Positions 1 to 14,137 are shown, counted from the first letter of the stretch. The stretch: 64,000 nt of DNA from Pseudomonadota bacterium (GCA_021805865.1 JAJZDX010000019.1:31718-95717), one strand, 5' to 3'. A program made the numbers and translations. Notes: generated by a model from the sequence alone, not told the origin.

Positions 1-912
1 CGCCGCGGCGCCCGCGGCGCGGTTGAGCGATTGTGCGGCCTGCTCGACCTGGGCGAGGTTCAGCGTGAGCGTCCTTTCGCGGCCCGCGCGCAGCACGGTG
101 ACGGTCGCCTGGCTCGATGAGCCGAGGGTGCCGAGGATCTGCTGGTCCTGCGCCGGATCATTGAGCGGGGTGCCGTTGATGGCCATCACCAGGTCCCCGG
201 GCTTCAGTCCGAGCTGCTCGAAGGCCTGCGGGTCATTCCCCGGATACACCCGGTAGCCGAGCTGCTTGCCGCCCGAGAACACCGGCTCCGGGCGCAGCAG
301 GTCGGCCACGATGCTCGGCCGGCGTGCCACCAGCTCGCGCATGCGCGCCACGAACATCGGCGAGGTCATCGGGGAGGCCGGCAGGCTCGCCTGCAGGGGC
401 GCCGCCGCGCCCAGGGCCTGCCGAGGCAGCGCCAAGGATCGCAGTCGTCCGTTGCGCTCGAGCAATACCTTCTGGCGCAGCACCGCATCGAGGCGGGCAC
501 CGCCGGGGATGCTGTCGCCAACCTCGTACACCTTGGCCGTCTGCGCGCTCGGTCCTAGGATGGCCATGCCGGCGCGCGGATCGTCGGCGGCAATCACCCC
601 CGTCAGCACCAGGGGAAGGTCCGTGCGGGGCGCATCGGCGCCCGCCACGCCGGCGCCGAGCGGGGCCTGGCCGAAGAGGTGGCTGTGGAGGATGTCCGCG
701 ACGTGCACGGACTGCCCATGAGGATGCCACGGCGCGCTCAAGGCGGACGGGGGCGGCGCGCCGGCGCCGGCGAGATCCGTCACGATGACGGCCGCCTGAG
801 CGGCGAGGGCGAGGGCGAGGGCCCCGGCGGCAATGGCCGGTCCACGGCTTGCCAGCAGGGCGCTCCAGTGCTCCCCCCCCCGGAGTCCCTCGAGCCAGGA
901 CGCGGTGCTCAT
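1..912 (-). CDS. gspC: Type II secretion system protein GspC (3' end outside window)
   Basis: Inner-membrane protein that links the type II secretion platform to the outer-membrane secretin GspD. The frame is open from the ATG at 912 to base 1 (304 codons) with no stop, so the last residues lie outside the window. Visible parts in order: a short cytoplasmic N-terminus, one hydrophobic segment at about residues 26-45, a homology region at about 75-165 ([12 protein letters not shown], then [19 protein letters not shown]), an Ala/Pro-rich linker, and a PDZ domain from about 205 ([20 protein letters not shown], then AINGTPLND). This order is that of GspC/PulC. The secretin gene would be expected just beyond the left edge. 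Reading frame and domain order make the family assignment firm. Confidence 0.85.
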   Translation of the reverse strand, partial: MSTASWLEGLRGGEHWSALLASRGPAIAAGALALALAAQAAVIVTDLAGAGAPPPSALSAPWHPHGQSVHVADILHSHLFGQAPLGAGVAGADAPRTDLPLVLTGVIAADDPRAGMAILGPSAQTAKVYEVGDSIPGGARLDAVLRQKVLLERNGRLRSLALPRQALGAAAPLQASLPASPMTSPMFVARMRELVARRPSIVADLLRPEPVFSGGKQLGYRVYPGNDPQAFEQLGLKPGDLVMAINGTPLNDPAQDQQILGTLGSSSQATVTVLRAGRERTLTLNLAQVEQAAQSLNRAAGAAA

Positions 913-1052
913 ACAATAATCATAGGGAGCGGACGATTATGCTCTCAAGCGACTGTTTCACAAAGGGGAGCCGTCATGCTTGCCCGACACGCCATCATGC
1001 CCGATCGGCGGATAGACTTGTGTTGCGGATTGTGGCTACCTATAAAGAGCCT

Positions 1053-1373
1053 ATGTCCGATCCCCATCCTACCCGTCCCGATACCGGGGTTCTCGTCGAG
1101 GAGGCGCGGCCCGAGGTCAAACCTCCGCCTCTGTACCGGGTGGTGCTGCTCAACGACGACTACACCCCGATGGATTTTGTCGTCGATGTGCTGGAAAAGT
1201 TCTTCAGCCTCGACCGTCCTACGGCCACGCGTATCATGCTCGAAGTGCACACCCAGGGTAAGGGGGTTTGCGGGGTATTCACCTTCGAGATCGCGGAAAC
1301 CAAAGTCGCCCAGGTAACCACCTATGCGCGGGACAACCAGCACCCGCTCATGTGTACACTGGAAGAGGCCTGA
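1053..1373 (+). CDS. clpS: ATP-dependent Clp protease adaptor ClpS
   Basis: Adaptor that binds N-degron substrates and hands them to ClpAP in the cytoplasm. The 106-residue product has a disordered N-terminal tail of about 25 residues and then the ClpS core, including [12 protein letters not shown] at residues 32-43 (Asn34/Asp35 line the N-degron pocket), and [14 protein letters not shown] further on. The ATG at 1053 gives the usual family length; in-frame starts further upstream would add a non-homologous extension. It lies 19 bp upstream of clpA on the same strand, the normal pairing. Confidence 0.95.
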   Translation: MSDPHPTRPDTGVLVEEARPEVKPPPLYRVVLLNDDYTPMDFVVDVLEKFFSLDRPTATRIMLEVHTQGKGVCGVFTFEIAETKVAQVTTYARDNQHPLMCTLEEA

Positions 1374-1392
1374 TTGGCAGGAGGCGCATACC

Positions 1393-3651
1393 GTGCTGTC
1401 CAACGAGCTTGAATACTGTCTCAACGACGCGTTTCACCAGGCGCGGGAAGCCCGTCACGAGTACCTCACCGTCGAGCATCTGCTGCTTGCCGTGCTCGAT
1501 ACGCCCAAGGTGCGAGAGATCCTGCGCGCCTGCGGCGCAGATCTCGCCCAGATGCGCCAGGAGCTGAAGGACCATATCGATCAGTCGACGCCCAAGGTCT
1601 CCGAGGGCACCGAACGGGAAGTGCAGCCGACGCTCGGCTTTCAGCGCGTGCTGCAGCGGGCGGTGTTTCACGTGCAGTCGAGCGGGCGCAAGGAAGTCGG
1701 GGTGGCGAACGTGCTGGTCGCCATCTTCAGCGAGAAGCAGAGCCACGCGGTCTTCCTGCTCAACCGCCAGCACGTCACCCGACTCGATGTGGTCAACTAC
1801 ATCTCGCACGGGCTCTCGAAGCTCGCCGAGGAGAAAGGCGCCGAGGAGACGCAGGGGGAGGAGCGGGAGGAGGGCGGCAGCGCGCTCGAGAAGTACGCCA
1901 CCAACCTGAACCGCCTCGCCCAGCAGGGGCGCATCGATCCGCTCATCGGGCGCAAGCTCGAGGTTGAGCGCACGATCGAGATTCTCTGCCGCCGCCGCAA
2001 GAACAACCCCCTGTACGTCGGGGAGGCCGGGGTGGGCAAGACCGCCATCGCCGAGGGCCTGGCCCGGCTCATCGTGGAGAGCCAGGTGCCCGAGGTACTC
2101 AACGACTGCACGATCTTCGCGCTCGACATGGGGGCGCTGATCGCCGGCACGAAGTACCGGGGTGATTTCGAGAAGCGCTTGAAAGGGGTGATCACGGAGC
2201 TGAAGAAGATCCCCGGGGCGATCCTGTTCATCGACGAGATCCACACCGTGATCGGCGCCGGAGCGGCCTCGGGCGGGGTGATGGACGCCTCGAATCTGAT
2301 CAAGCCCGTGCTCACGAACGGGGAGATCCGCTGCATCGGCTCGACCACCTACCAGGAATACCGCGGCATCTTCGAGAAGGATCACGCGCTCGCGCGGCGC
2401 TTCCAGAAGATCGATGTCACCGAGCCTTCGGTGGCCGAGACGGTGGAGATCCTCCTCGGGCTCAAGGCGCGCTTCGAGGAGCATCACGGCATCACCTACA
2501 CGGCCGAGGCGCTCAAGGCGGCCGCCGAGCTTGCCGCACGGCACATCAACGAGCGCCATCTGCCCGACAAGGCGATCGACGTGGTGGACGAGGCCGGCGC
2601 CCGCCAGCGCCTGAAGCCGCTCACCGAGCGCGCCAACGCGATCGATGTCGGCCACATCGAGGAAGTGGTGGCACGCATGGCGCGCATCCCGCCGAAGAGC
2701 GTCTCGACCTCGGACCGGGAGATCCTGAAGAGCCTCGAGCGCAACTTGAAGCTCGTGATCTTCGGCCAGGACCGGGCGATCGAGGCGCTCTCCTCGGCCA
2801 TCAAGATGGCCCGCTCAGGGCTCGGCGATCAGAGAAAGCCGGTCGGCAGCTTCCTCTTCGCAGGCCCCACCGGGGTCGGCAAGACCGAAGTCACCCGCCA
2901 GCTCGCCATCGCGCTCGGAGTGGAGTTCCTGCGTTTCGACATGTCGGAATACATGGAGCGGCACACGGTCTCGAGGCTGATCGGCGCGCCTCCCGGGTAC
3001 GTCGGCTTCGACCAGGGGGGGCTGCTCACCGAGGCCGTCACCAAGCATCCGCACTGCGTGCTGCTGCTCGATGAGATCGAGAAGGCCCATCCCGACGTGT
3101 TCAACCTGCTGCTGCAGGTGATGGACCACGGCACGCTCACCGACAACAACGGGCGCAAGGCCGATTTCCGCCACGTCATCATCGTCATGACGACCAATGC
3201 CGGGGCGCAGGAGATGGCGCGCCCCTCGATCGGCTTCACCCACCAGGACAACGCGAGCGATGCCATGGAGGCCATCCGGCGCCTGTTCACCCCGGAGTTC
3301 CGCAACCGCCTGGATGCCGTCATCCAGTTCTCGAGTCTCGATCCGCACACCATCGAGCGGGTGGTCGACAAGCTGATCCTCGAGGTCGAGATGCAGCTCG
3401 AGCAGAAGGGCGTGTCGATCGTGCTCGATGATGCGGCCCGGCGCTGGATCGCCGAGAAGGGCTATGACCCCAAGATGGGCGCGCGGCCGATGGCGCGCAC
3501 CCTGCAGGAGCACATCAAGCGCCCGCTCGCCGAGGAGCTGCTCTTTGGCCGCCTGGTGGGCGGCGGACAGGTGCGCGTGTCGGTGTCGGAGGATGCGGAG
3601 CGCCTGGTGCTCGAGTGCACCGCGGCGCAGCAGCCGGAATTGACCGCGTAG
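1393..3651 (+). CDS. clpA: ATP-dependent Clp protease ATP-binding subunit ClpA
   Basis: AAA+ unfoldase that partners with ClpP. The 752 residues compare with 758 in Escherichia coli. Order: Clp-N double repeat (about 1-140), an acidic linker, AAA domain 1 with Walker A GEAGVGKT at 210-217 and Walker B ILFIDEIHT at about 277, then AAA domain 2 with Walker A GPTGVGKT at 491-498, and the C-terminal D2-small domain. The start is taken as GTG at 1393 because an AGGAGG sits 8 nt upstream (1379-1384) and the protein then begins MLSNELEYCLN, the conserved ClpA start. No clpP is in the window. Confidence 0.96.
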   Translation: MLSNELEYCLNDAFHQAREARHEYLTVEHLLLAVLDTPKVREILRACGADLAQMRQELKDHIDQSTPKVSEGTEREVQPTLGFQRVLQRAVFHVQSSGRKEVGVANVLVAIFSEKQSHAVFLLNRQHVTRLDVVNYISHGLSKLAEEKGAEETQGEEREEGGSALEKYATNLNRLAQQGRIDPLIGRKLEVERTIEILCRRRKNNPLYVGEAGVGKTAIAEGLARLIVESQVPEVLNDCTIFALDMGALIAGTKYRGDFEKRLKGVITELKKIPGAILFIDEIHTVIGAGAASGGVMDASNLIKPVLTNGEIRCIGSTTYQEYRGIFEKDHALARRFQKIDVTEPSVAETVEILLGLKARFEEHHGITYTAEALKAAAELAARHINERHLPDKAIDVVDEAGARQRLKPLTERANAIDVGHIEEVVARMARIPPKSVSTSDREILKSLERNLKLVIFGQDRAIEALSSAIKMARSGLGDQRKPVGSFLFAGPTGVGKTEVTRQLAIALGVEFLRFDMSEYMERHTVSRLIGAPPGYVGFDQGGLLTEAVTKHPHCVLLLDEIEKAHPDVFNLLLQVMDHGTLTDNNGRKADFRHVIIVMTTNAGAQEMARPSIGFTHQDNASDAMEAIRRLFTPEFRNRLDAVIQFSSLDPHTIERVVDKLILEVEMQLEQKGVSIVLDDAARRWIAEKGYDPKMGARPMARTLQEHIKRPLAEELLFGRLVGGGQVRVSVSEDAERLVLECTAAQQPELTA

Positions 3652-3787
3652 GTCTCGGGCGGCGGAGTTCCGGAGGGGATTTTCTGCGCACGCCGCGAAC
3701 CCTTCCCTGGGGACTCGCGCAAGAGGTCCTGTTCTTCAGCGCCCGGGAAAATCGCTCTTCGGGCGCGTTCCTGCTCCGGGGATGATC

Positions 3788-4006
3788 TTACCGGCCCCGA
3801 TAGACGATCCTGCCCTTGGTGAGGTCGTAGGGTGTCATCTCCACGGTGACCTGATCGCCGGTGAGAATGCGGATGTAGTTTTTACGCATCTTGCCGGAGA
3901 TATGCGCCGTGACCACATGGCCGTTCTTGAGCTTCACGCGAAAGGTGGTGTTGGGAAGAGTCTCCACCACCTCGCCCTCCATCTGAATCGCATCTTCTTT
4001 GGACAT
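3788..4006 (-). CDS. infA: Translation initiation factor IF-1
   Basis: 72-residue single OB-fold protein that binds the 30S A site during initiation. It starts [19 protein letters not shown] and carries [20 protein letters not shown], which is diagnostic for IF-1. The ATG at 4006 gives the exact family length; a longer in-frame reading to 4063 would add an unrelated Ala/Arg-rich extension. It is convergent with clpA and lies downstream of aat on the same strand, as in other gammaproteobacteria. Confidence 0.97.
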   Translation of the reverse strand: MSKEDAIQMEGEVVETLPNTTFRVKLKNGHVVTAHISGKMRKNYIRILTGDQVTVEMTPYDLTKGRIVYRGR

Positions 4007-4136
4007 ATGGCCCTTTGCCTCCCGGGGGGCGCGAATTGCAGCACAAAGGGCGCTGGTCTGCAATTTGCAATGCTCCGCGGCGCCCGCAACGCCCCCTGGA
4101 GCGGATTTCCCCGGGCCGGCGCGTGCCTTGATCGGG

Positions 4137-4823
4137 CTACGCGAGCCCGGCCGGCTCGAGCGAGATGAGGCGCGAGAGCAGGGCTTTGAATTCCGTGCGG
4201 GGAATGGGGCGGGCGCCGAGGCCGAGCAGGTGCCGGGAGGGGAGCTGGCAGTCGATCACGGCGATGCGGTTGTGGGGGCACATCCTGACGAGGTGGGAGA
4301 GGGCGATCTTCGAGCCGTCGCGCTCGGCGCTGAACATGGACTCGCCGAAGAACATCCCGCCCAGCCGCACACCGTAGAGACCGCCGGCGAGGCGCCCCTC
4401 GCGCCGCACTTCGACACTGTGGGCAAAGCCGAGCCGATGCAGCCGCACATAGGCCGCCCGCATCTCGGGAGTGATCCAGGTGCCGGGGCTGTGCGGCCTC
4501 GGTGCCGCGCAGGCGTCGATCACGGCTTCAAAATCTTCGTTTATATTGACCTGGAAGCCTTTGTTTCGAATGGATTTCTCCAGACTGCGGCTCCAGTGGA
4601 ACTCCGTCGGCAGAAGCACGGTGCGCGGATCGGGGGACCACCAGAGGACCGGTTGACCGGGGGAGTACCAGGGGAAGATGCCTCGCGCATAGGCGGCGAT
4701 CAGCCGCTCGGGGGACAGATCCCCGCCTGCGGCCAGCAGTCCCGAGGGGTCATCCAAGGCCTGCTCGAGCGGTGGGAACCACTCCGGGGCGTCCTGGGGG
4801 GAGAGCCAGGTGATGGTCTTCAT
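4137..4823 (-). CDS. aat: Leucyl/phenylalanyl-tRNA--protein transferase
   Basis: Transfers Leu or Phe from aminoacyl-tRNA to proteins with N-terminal Arg or Lys, creating N-degrons for ClpS/ClpAP, so it belongs functionally with clpS-clpA in this block. 228 residues. Family motifs are present: the N-terminal region with [18 protein letters not shown], then GIFPWY, then the core [11 protein letters not shown] at about residues 153-163, and [10 protein letters not shown] near the C-terminus. Its ATG overlaps the stop of the upstream acetyltransferase-like gene (ATGA), so the two are probably translationally coupled. Confidence 0.96.
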   Translation of the reverse strand: MKTITWLSPQDAPEWFPPLEQALDDPSGLLAAGGDLSPERLIAAYARGIFPWYSPGQPVLWWSPDPRTVLLPTEFHWSRSLEKSIRNKGFQVNINEDFEAVIDACAAPRPHSPGTWITPEMRAAYVRLHRLGFAHSVEVRREGRLAGGLYGVRLGGMFFGESMFSAERDGSKIALSHLVRMCPHNRIAVIDCQLPSRHLLGLGARPIPRTEFKALLSRLISLEPAGLA

Positions 4824-5956
4824 TGCCCGCTCTTGCGGAACGGCATGTGCTCGCGCACCTCGCTCGCGTACTCATCGATCAGGCCGCCCTCCCGCAGCAG
4901 GAACTCGCCGATCGCCTTGCGAAAGCGCCGGTCGGCGATGTAGTGGGCCGACCAGGTGAGCTGCGGCTCGAAGCCGCGGGCGACCTTGTGCTCACCCTGT
5001 GTGCCGGGCTCGAAGCGCTGGAGGCCTCGCTCGATGCAGAACTCGATCCCCTGGTGGTAGCAGGTCTCGAAGTGCAGGCTGTGATAGTCCCCGCCGGCGC
5101 CCCAGTAGCGTCCGTAGAGCGCCTCGGGGCACCAGAAGAAGATCGCGGCGGCGACCGGCGTGCTGCGGTGAAGGGCGATCTTCACCACGAGCGACTCCCC
5201 GAGCGTGCGGGCGATCTCCCCGAAGAACTCGCGCGTGAGGTACGGCTCGCGTCCGTGGCGCAGAAAGGTCTCGCGGTGAAAGGCGTAGATGCGATCGAGC
5301 AGAGGCGGATCGAGCTCGACGCCGAAACGGGTCTCGAAGCGAATGCCGGCCTCCTGCACCCGGCGGCGCTCGCGGCGCGCCTTCTTGCGCTTCTCGGCCG
5401 TGAAGGTCGTCAGGTACTGCTCGAAGCTCCCGTAGCCCCGATTGGTCCAATGGAACTGACAGTCCCGGCGCAGCAGCCAGCCGGCGCTCGCACAGGCCGA
5501 GCGCCCCGGCTCATCGAGAAAGAGCGCGTGGATCGAGGAGAAGCGCTCGCGCGCGGCGTGCTCTTCGAGCGCATCGAGCAACCCTTGGGCCGTGGCGGCG
5601 CGCTCGAGCCCCGCGCGCACCAGCAGCCGAGGCCCCCCGGCGGGGGTGAAGGGCACCGCCACGGTGAGCTTCGGGTAGTACGTAAGCCCGTAGCGCAGGT
5701 AGGCCTCCGCCCAGGCGAAGTCGAACACGAACTCCCCGTAGGAGTCGGTCTTGAGGAATGCGGGCGCCGCCGCGGCAAGTCCTTGCGCATCGCTCAGCGT
5801 CAGCAGGTGCGGCTGCCAGCCGCTGTCCGGCCCCACGCAGCCGCCGTGCTCGAGCGCGGCGAGAAACTCGTGCCGCAGAAAGGGGTTGCCGCCGGTGAGG
5901 GCATTCCACTGCCCCGGATCGATCTCATCGATGCTCGAGTGGACGGCAACGTGCAC
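4820..5956 (-). CDS. GNAT/FemAB-like N-acyltransferase family protein
   Basis: 378-residue protein of the GNAT-fold family once called DUF482, often annotated as peptidoglycan-biosynthesis-like. Visible markers are GNPFLRHEFLAALE near the start, a basic stretch TAEKRKKARRERR mid-protein, and a C-terminal acyltransferase region with AAIFFWCPEALYGRYWGA followed by HFETCYHQGIEF and RFEPGTQGEHKVARGF. The GTG at 5956 is chosen because GAGGAG lies 6 nt upstream and the product then begins at the conserved region. An open frame continues far upstream but only as a shadow of trxB. Its substrate is not known. It overlaps aat by 4 nt. Confidence 0.85.
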   Translation of the reverse strand: MHVAVHSSIDEIDPGQWNALTGGNPFLRHEFLAALEHGGCVGPDSGWQPHLLTLSDAQGLAAAAPAFLKTDSYGEFVFDFAWAEAYLRYGLTYYPKLTVAVPFTPAGGPRLLVRAGLERAATAQGLLDALEEHAARERFSSIHALFLDEPGRSACASAGWLLRRDCQFHWTNRGYGSFEQYLTTFTAEKRKKARRERRRVQEAGIRFETRFGVELDPPLLDRIYAFHRETFLRHGREPYLTREFFGEIARTLGESLVVKIALHRSTPVAAAIFFWCPEALYGRYWGAGGDYHSLHFETCYHQGIEFCIERGLQRFEPGTQGEHKVARGFEPQLTWSAHYIADRRFRKAIGEFLLREGGLIDEYASEVREHMPFRKSGQ

Positions 5957-5997
5957 CTGAGACTCCTCGGCAATCCCCGGGGGAAGCGCTCCCGGGG

Positions 5998-7083
<1,086 letters not shown>

Positions 7084-7129
7084 CTAAAATCGGCAGCCCA
7101 TCCCCTCCCTTGCAGTGGAGTCACCGGCA

Positions 7130-9451
7130 TTGGCCGAATCCGAGGCGCTCGCGCGCCGTCCCGCCCGCTTCAGCGCCGCCGTGGTGCGCGGTCTGCGCGA
7201 AAGCGCCGTCATCGCCATCGGCGTCGGCGCGGTCGTGTTGCTCATCGCCCTCGCCAGCTATAGCGCGGCGGACAGTGGCTTTTTCTACAGCGCCGCCTCG
7301 CATCCGGTGCACGATCGGATAGGACCGGCGGGAGCGTGGCTCGCCGATCTCCTCTTCGGCCTGTTCGGCCGGCCCGCCTACCTGCTGCCGCCGATGCTCG
7401 CCATCGGCGCCTGGCGGCTGCACCGGGCGCACCGGGGGGGGCGCGCGGAGGGCGCCTCCCGGGCCAATACCGCCGTGCGCGCTGCGGGACTTGCGCTGCT
7501 GCTCATCGCGAGCTGCGCGCTGGCGGCGCTTAACTGGCACCGCGCAGGGCTGCACGAGGGCGCAGGCGGGGTGATCGGCAAGCTCACCGGCGATGGGCTC
7601 GAGAGCGCCTTCGGATACCTCGGCACGACGCTGCTCATGCTGGTCGGCTGGATGGCCGGACTGTCGGTGGGCTTTGGCGTCTCCTGGTTTGCCGTCATGG
7701 ATCGGCTGGGAATGTGGACGTGGGCGGGGGCAGGGTGGCTGCGCGAGCGGCGCGCCACGGCGAAGGACAGGGCCGTGGGCCGCGTGCGCCGCGAGGCGCG
7801 CAAGGCCGCCGTGGCGGTCGAGCAGAAGCGCAGCGCCGCACGGGCACCGCCGCGGATCGAGACACCCAAGCCCCAGATCGAAAAAAGCGAGCGCGTCGAG
7901 AAGGAGCGCCAGGTGCCGCTGTTCGATCCGCCGAGGGCCGGGGAGCTGCCGCCGCTCTCGCTCCTCGATGATCCACCGCCGCGCGAGCCGCTTTATTCGG
8001 CCGAGGCGCTCGAGGCGCTCTCGCGCCTGGTCGAGATGAAACTGAAGGACTTCGACATCGAGGCGGAGGTCGTGGCGGTGCAGCCCGGCCCGGTGGTCAC
8101 CTGCTTTGAGTTGAGGCCGGCTCCGGGGGTGAAGGCGAGTCAGATCACCGGGCTCTCGAAGGATCTGGCGCGCGCACTCTCGGTGCTGAGCGTGCGCGTG
8201 GTGGAGGTGATTCCGGGCAAGAACGTGATGGGGCTCGAGATCGCCAACGAGAAGCGCGAGATGGTGACGCTCGGGGAGATCGTGCGCTCGAGGGCCTACG
8301 ACGAGACGCACTCGCCGCTCGCGCTCGCTCTCGGCAAGGACATCGGCGGTGCGCCCGTGGTGGCCGATCTGGCGCGCATGCCGCACCTGCTGATCGCCGG
8401 CACCACCGGCTCGGGCAAGTCGGTCGCCATCAACGCCATGGTGCTCTCGCTCCTTTACAAGTCCACCGCCGAGCACGTGCGCCTGATCATGATCGACCCG
8501 AAGATGCTCGAGCTCTCCGTCTACGAGGGCATCCCGCATCTGCTCGCCCCGGTGGTCACCGACATGAAGCAGGCGGCGAACGCACTGCGCTGGTGCGTGG
8601 CGGAGATGGAGCGGCGCTATCAGCTGATGGCCGCCCTCGGCGTGCGCAACATCGCGGGGTTCAACCGGCGCGTAAAGGACGCCAACGAGGCGGGCAAGCC
8701 GCTCGCCGATCCGGTGCTGATGCAGCGCGCCGCGAACGACCCGAGTGTCGATCAGAGCCGGATCCCCAATCTCACGCCGCTGCCGTACGTGGTGGTGCTG
8801 ATCGATGAGCTCGCCGACATGATGATGATCGTCGGCAAGAAGGTCGAGGAGCTGATCGCGCGCCTCGCCCAGAAGGCGCGCGCCTCGGGTATTCACCTGG
8901 TGCTCGCCACGCAGCGGCCGTCGGTGGATGTCATCACGGGGCTGATCAAGGCCAACATCCCGTGCCGCATCGCCTTCCAGGTGTCGGCCAAGGTCGACTC
9001 GCGCACCATTCTCGATCAGATGGGCGCGGAGACCCTGCTCGGTCACGGCGACATGCTCTACCTGCCATCGGGTACCGGCGTGCCGACGCGGGTGCACGGC
9101 GCCTTCGTGTCGGATCAGGAAGTACATCGCGTGGTCGAGGCGCTCAAACAGGCCGAGCCGCCCAATTACATCGAAGAGGTGCTCTCGGGCCCGCAGACGC
9201 CGATCCCGGGGCTGGCGGGCGAGGAGGGCGAGGCCGCCGCCGACCCCGAGCAGGATGCGCTCTACGACGAGGCGGTCCGAATCGTCACGAGTGAGCGCAA
9301 GCCCTCGATCTCCTACGTGCAGCGGCGACTGAAGATCGGCTACAACCGCGCCGCGCGGCTGCTCGAGGCGATGGAGATCGCGGGGCTCGTCGGGCCGCTG
9401 CAGTCGAACGGCTCGCGCGAAGTGCTGGTCCCAGCCCCTCAGGAGGATTGA
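7130..9451 (+). CDS. ftsK: DNA translocase FtsK
   Basis: Septum-anchored DNA pump that clears and aligns chromosome dimers at division. About 773 residues. N-terminal membrane domain with several hydrophobic segments (about 20-180), a charged linker (about 205-290), the alpha/beta motor with Walker [10 protein letters not shown] at about 423-431 and Walker [13 protein letters not shown], and a C-terminal winged-helix gamma domain ending in [19 protein letters not shown] that reads KOPS sites. I prefer the TTG at 7130 because GGAG lies 9 nt upstream; a GTG at 7115 in the same frame has no Shine-Dalgarno. lolA follows after 4 bp. Confidence 0.95.
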   Translation: MAESEALARRPARFSAAVVRGLRESAVIAIGVGAVVLLIALASYSAADSGFFYSAASHPVHDRIGPAGAWLADLLFGLFGRPAYLLPPMLAIGAWRLHRAHRGGRAEGASRANTAVRAAGLALLLIASCALAALNWHRAGLHEGAGGVIGKLTGDGLESAFGYLGTTLLMLVGWMAGLSVGFGVSWFAVMDRLGMWTWAGAGWLRERRATAKDRAVGRVRREARKAAVAVEQKRSAARAPPRIETPKPQIEKSERVEKERQVPLFDPPRAGELPPLSLLDDPPPREPLYSAEALEALSRLVEMKLKDFDIEAEVVAVQPGPVVTCFELRPAPGVKASQITGLSKDLARALSVLSVRVVEVIPGKNVMGLEIANEKREMVTLGEIVRSRAYDETHSPLALALGKDIGGAPVVADLARMPHLLIAGTTGSGKSVAINAMVLSLLYKSTAEHVRLIMIDPKMLELSVYEGIPHLLAPVVTDMKQAANALRWCVAEMERRYQLMAALGVRNIAGFNRRVKDANEAGKPLADPVLMQRAANDPSVDQSRIPNLTPLPYVVVLIDELADMMMIVGKKVEELIARLAQKARASGIHLVLATQRPSVDVITGLIKANIPCRIAFQVSAKVDSRTILDQMGAETLLGHGDMLYLPSGTGVPTRVHGAFVSDQEVHRVVEALKQAEPPNYIEEVLSGPQTPIPGLAGEEGEAAADPEQDALYDEAVRIVTSERKPSISYVQRRLKIGYNRAARLLEAMEIAGLVGPLQSNGSREVLVPAPQED

Positions 9452-9455
9452 CCCC

Positions 9456-10144
9456 ATGTCGAAGCCATCGCGCCTGGCCGCCGTGCTCGCGGCGGCCGCG
9501 CTCAGTCTCGCCGCGCCGATGCTCGCGGCGGCAACCTCGGCCGGGGCGCGCGCGCCGGCGGCCCCGACCGAGCTCGACCGCTTCCTGCGGCATCTGAAAA
9601 CCCTGCGGGTGAGCTTCCGGCAGACCCTGGTGGGTGCCCATGGGGGCGAGATCTCGCGCTCGGCCGGCACGCTCATCGTCGATCGGCCGGGCAAGTTCCG
9701 CTGGCAGAGCCGGCCGCTCGGCGCCAATGGGCGCCCCACGGGAGCCGGGCAGCTCATGGTCGGCGACGGGCGCAATGTCTGGTTCTACGACCGGGACCTG
9801 CAGCAGGTGACGGTGCAGCCGGTCACCGCGGCGCTCTCGGCCACCCCGGCCATGCTGCTCTCGGGCACGGTCGATGTGCACAAGCATTTCAAGGAGCGGC
9901 CGGCGGGCCGGCGCGAGGGACTCGGCTGGGTCTTCGTCGAGCCCCGGGATGCTTCCGCCGCGGACTTTCGCAGCGCGCTGTTCGGCTTTCGCCACGGCAC
10001 GCTCGAGCGGATGATCCTCGAGGATACGCTCGGGCAGACCGCCACCGTCGTCTTCGATCACATCGAGGTCAATGGTGCGGTGCCCGCGAAGCTGCTGACA
10101 TTCTCCCCGCCGCCGGGGGTGGATGTGATCGGGACGCCGGCGAG

Positions 10145-10148
<4 letters not shown>
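9456..10148 (+). CDS. lolA: Outer-membrane lipoprotein carrier protein LolA
   Basis: Periplasmic chaperone that carries lipoproteins from LolCDE to LolB. 230 residues with a signal peptide (basic MSKPSR, then an Ala/Leu-rich core, cleavage near residue 25). The LolA fold is supported by VSFRQTL, then GTLIVDRPGKFRWQSRP, then GDGRNVWFYDRDLQQVTVQP. Its stop overlaps the GTG of rarA by 4 nt, and it starts 4 bp after ftsK, the conserved gammaproteobacterial order. Confidence 0.93.
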
Positions 10149-12744
<2,596 letters not shown>

Positions 12745-12866
12745 ATCATTCGCGCCGTCCGGGCAGCCGGCGCCCTCGCCGCGGTGCGCGAGGCTCGAGG
12801 GGCGTATGCTGCTCGCTGTCGAAAATATCGATTATAGATATTATATGATAGGGCTATGGGGGCTCC

Positions 12867-13320
12867 ATGACCGAACTCAGCCGCTCGCTGAAGCCGCGCC
12901 ACCTGGAGATGATCTCGATCGGCGGGATCATCGGAGCGGGACTGTTCGTCGGCAGCAGCGCCTCCATCGCGGCCGTGGGGCCGGCCATCGTGCTGAGCTA
13001 CCTCAATCACCGGCACGCTGGTGCTGCTCGTGATGCGCATGCTCGGGGAGATGTCCTTGAGTCTGCCCTCGGTGCGCTCGTTCACCGAGTTCGCGCGCGC
13101 GGGCGGTCCGGCCCCTTCGATCACGCTGTGGCTGTTCCCCTGGTCAAGTTACGTGGCGATCGCGGCGATGATCGCCGTGCTGATGGCGATGGCCTTCACT
13201 CCGGGCCTGGGCGGGGAGCTGTATGCCAGCCTGATCACGCTGGCGGTGGCCGCCGGAGCGGGCTGCGTGGTGCTGCGGGCACGGCGCCGCTCCATGGGGG
13301 TGCAGGCGGAGGCGGGGTGA
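12867..13320 (+). pseudogene. Amino-acid permease (APC family), frameshifted and internally deleted
   Basis: Remnant of an aromatic/GABA-type amino-acid permease of the AAP group. The frame from ATG 12867 gives the classic N-terminus (SLKPRHLEMISIGGIIGAGLF) up to about 13004. One extra A at 13005/13006 then shifts the frame, and the protein resumes in the next frame as LLVMRMLGEM followed by SVRSFTEFARAG. At about 13100-13125 the sequence jumps straight to the family's last transmembrane segments (LWLFPWSSYVAIAAM, ending near 13320). An intact family member has about 450-470 residues, so roughly two thirds is missing. The gene cannot make a working transporter. Confidence 0.8.
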
Positions 13321-13435
13321 AGGCGGGGTGCAGGCAAGGCTCTCTCCGCGGGGCAGATCCCTCTCCGGGGACGGCGGCATCCGGCCTCGGGGAGCTCGGA
13401 ATCGGTCGATTCGGGAGACGGATGGGGGTTGGGAC

Positions 13436-14029
13436 ATGATCCAAGGTAGCTCGGTGAGACACGCGGACCATCCTATCGATGCGCAATTTCTCGACCGCTG
13501 GTCGCCGCGGGCGATGACGGGCGGGGAGATTGCGCACGAGGAGCTGCTCAGCCTGTTCGAGGCGGCGCGCTGGGCGCCTTCCTCGGCCAACCTGCAGCCG
13601 TGGCGGGCGTTGTTCGCGCGGCGCGGCACGCCGCCGTGGCCGATATTCTTCGGCCTGCTCGCCGAGGGCAACCAGGCCTGGGCGCACAACGCGGCGGCGC
13701 TGGTGCTGTTCGTGTCGAACTCGGTCAATGAGCGCACCGGACGGGCGTCCGTCACGCACTCCTACGACACCGGGGTGGCGTGGGGCTATTTCGCCCTCCA
13801 AGGCAGCCTGAAGGGCTACGTGGTGCATGGCATGGCGGGCTTCGACTACGAGCGCGCGCGGCGTGCGCTCGCCATTCCCGAGTCCTTTCGCGTGGAGGCG
13901 ATGGCCGCCGTCGGCCTGCCGGCGCCGAAGGAGACCCTGACGCCGGCCCTGCAGGCGCGCGAGAGCCCCTCGGATCGCAAGCCCGTGCAGGAGTGGGTGT
14001 GCGAGGGAGCCTGGCAGCTCGCGCGCTAG
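13436..14029 (+). CDS. Nitroreductase family protein
   Basis: 197-residue FMN-dependent NAD(P)H oxidoreductase of the nitroreductase superfamily. The N-terminal FMN site is represented by FLDRWSPRAMTG, followed by LFEAARWAPSSANLQPWR, the usual substrate/FMN helix, and later a GVAWGYFALQGSLKGYVVHG helix. The ATG at 13436 starts just before the homology; upstream codons in the frame are non-conserved. Its stop lies exactly at the point where the truncated nucleotidyltransferase on the other strand loses homology, so a recombination junction is likely there. Physiological substrate unknown. Confidence 0.85.
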   Translation: MIQGSSVRHADHPIDAQFLDRWSPRAMTGGEIAHEELLSLFEAARWAPSSANLQPWRALFARRGTPPWPIFFGLLAEGNQAWAHNAAALVLFVSNSVNERTGRASVTHSYDTGVAWGYFALQGSLKGYVVHGMAGFDYERARRALAIPESFRVEAMAAVGLPAPKETLTPALQARESPSDRKPVQEWVCEGAWQLAR

Positions 14030-14137
14030 GGCGATCGCATAGCCGTCCACCAGGGCGTACTCGACTTTGGCGACATCGAGCAGTCCGGCCAGGCGCATGA
14101 GGTCCTCCCGGGTGGCCGAACGGATGTATTCAGACAC
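14028..14137 (-). pseudogene. Nucleotidyltransferase N-terminal fragment (MNT/AbiEii-like)
   Basis: From the ATG at 14137 about 36 codons read EDLMRLAGLLDVAKVEYALV followed by DGYAIAL, the start of the 'minimal nucleotidyltransferase' proteins found in toxin-antitoxin-like pairs (usually GGYAIA, followed by the catalytic GS/D-x-D part). Homology stops where the nitroreductase gene ends; the frame then only mirrors that gene. The catalytic residues are missing, so this is a truncated remnant. It overlaps the end of the small upstream gene by 8 nt, the arrangement of a former operon. Confidence 0.55.

Noticed and set aside
233..916. Minus-strand frame starting 4 nt before the gspC start
   Set aside because: Arg/Pro/Gly-rich out-of-frame reading of gspC; the true frame starts at 912 and runs off the window edge.
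3739..3767. GCGCCCG/CGGGCGC hairpin between clpA and infA as terminator
   Set aside because: Large loop and no T-run on either strand.
7121..9775. Very long open frame (about 880 codons) on the minus strand opposite ftsK and lolA
   Set aside because: Antisense shadow of a GC-rich gene; composition is Arg/His/Leu low-complexity, no family motifs, and ftsK on the other strand is unambiguous.
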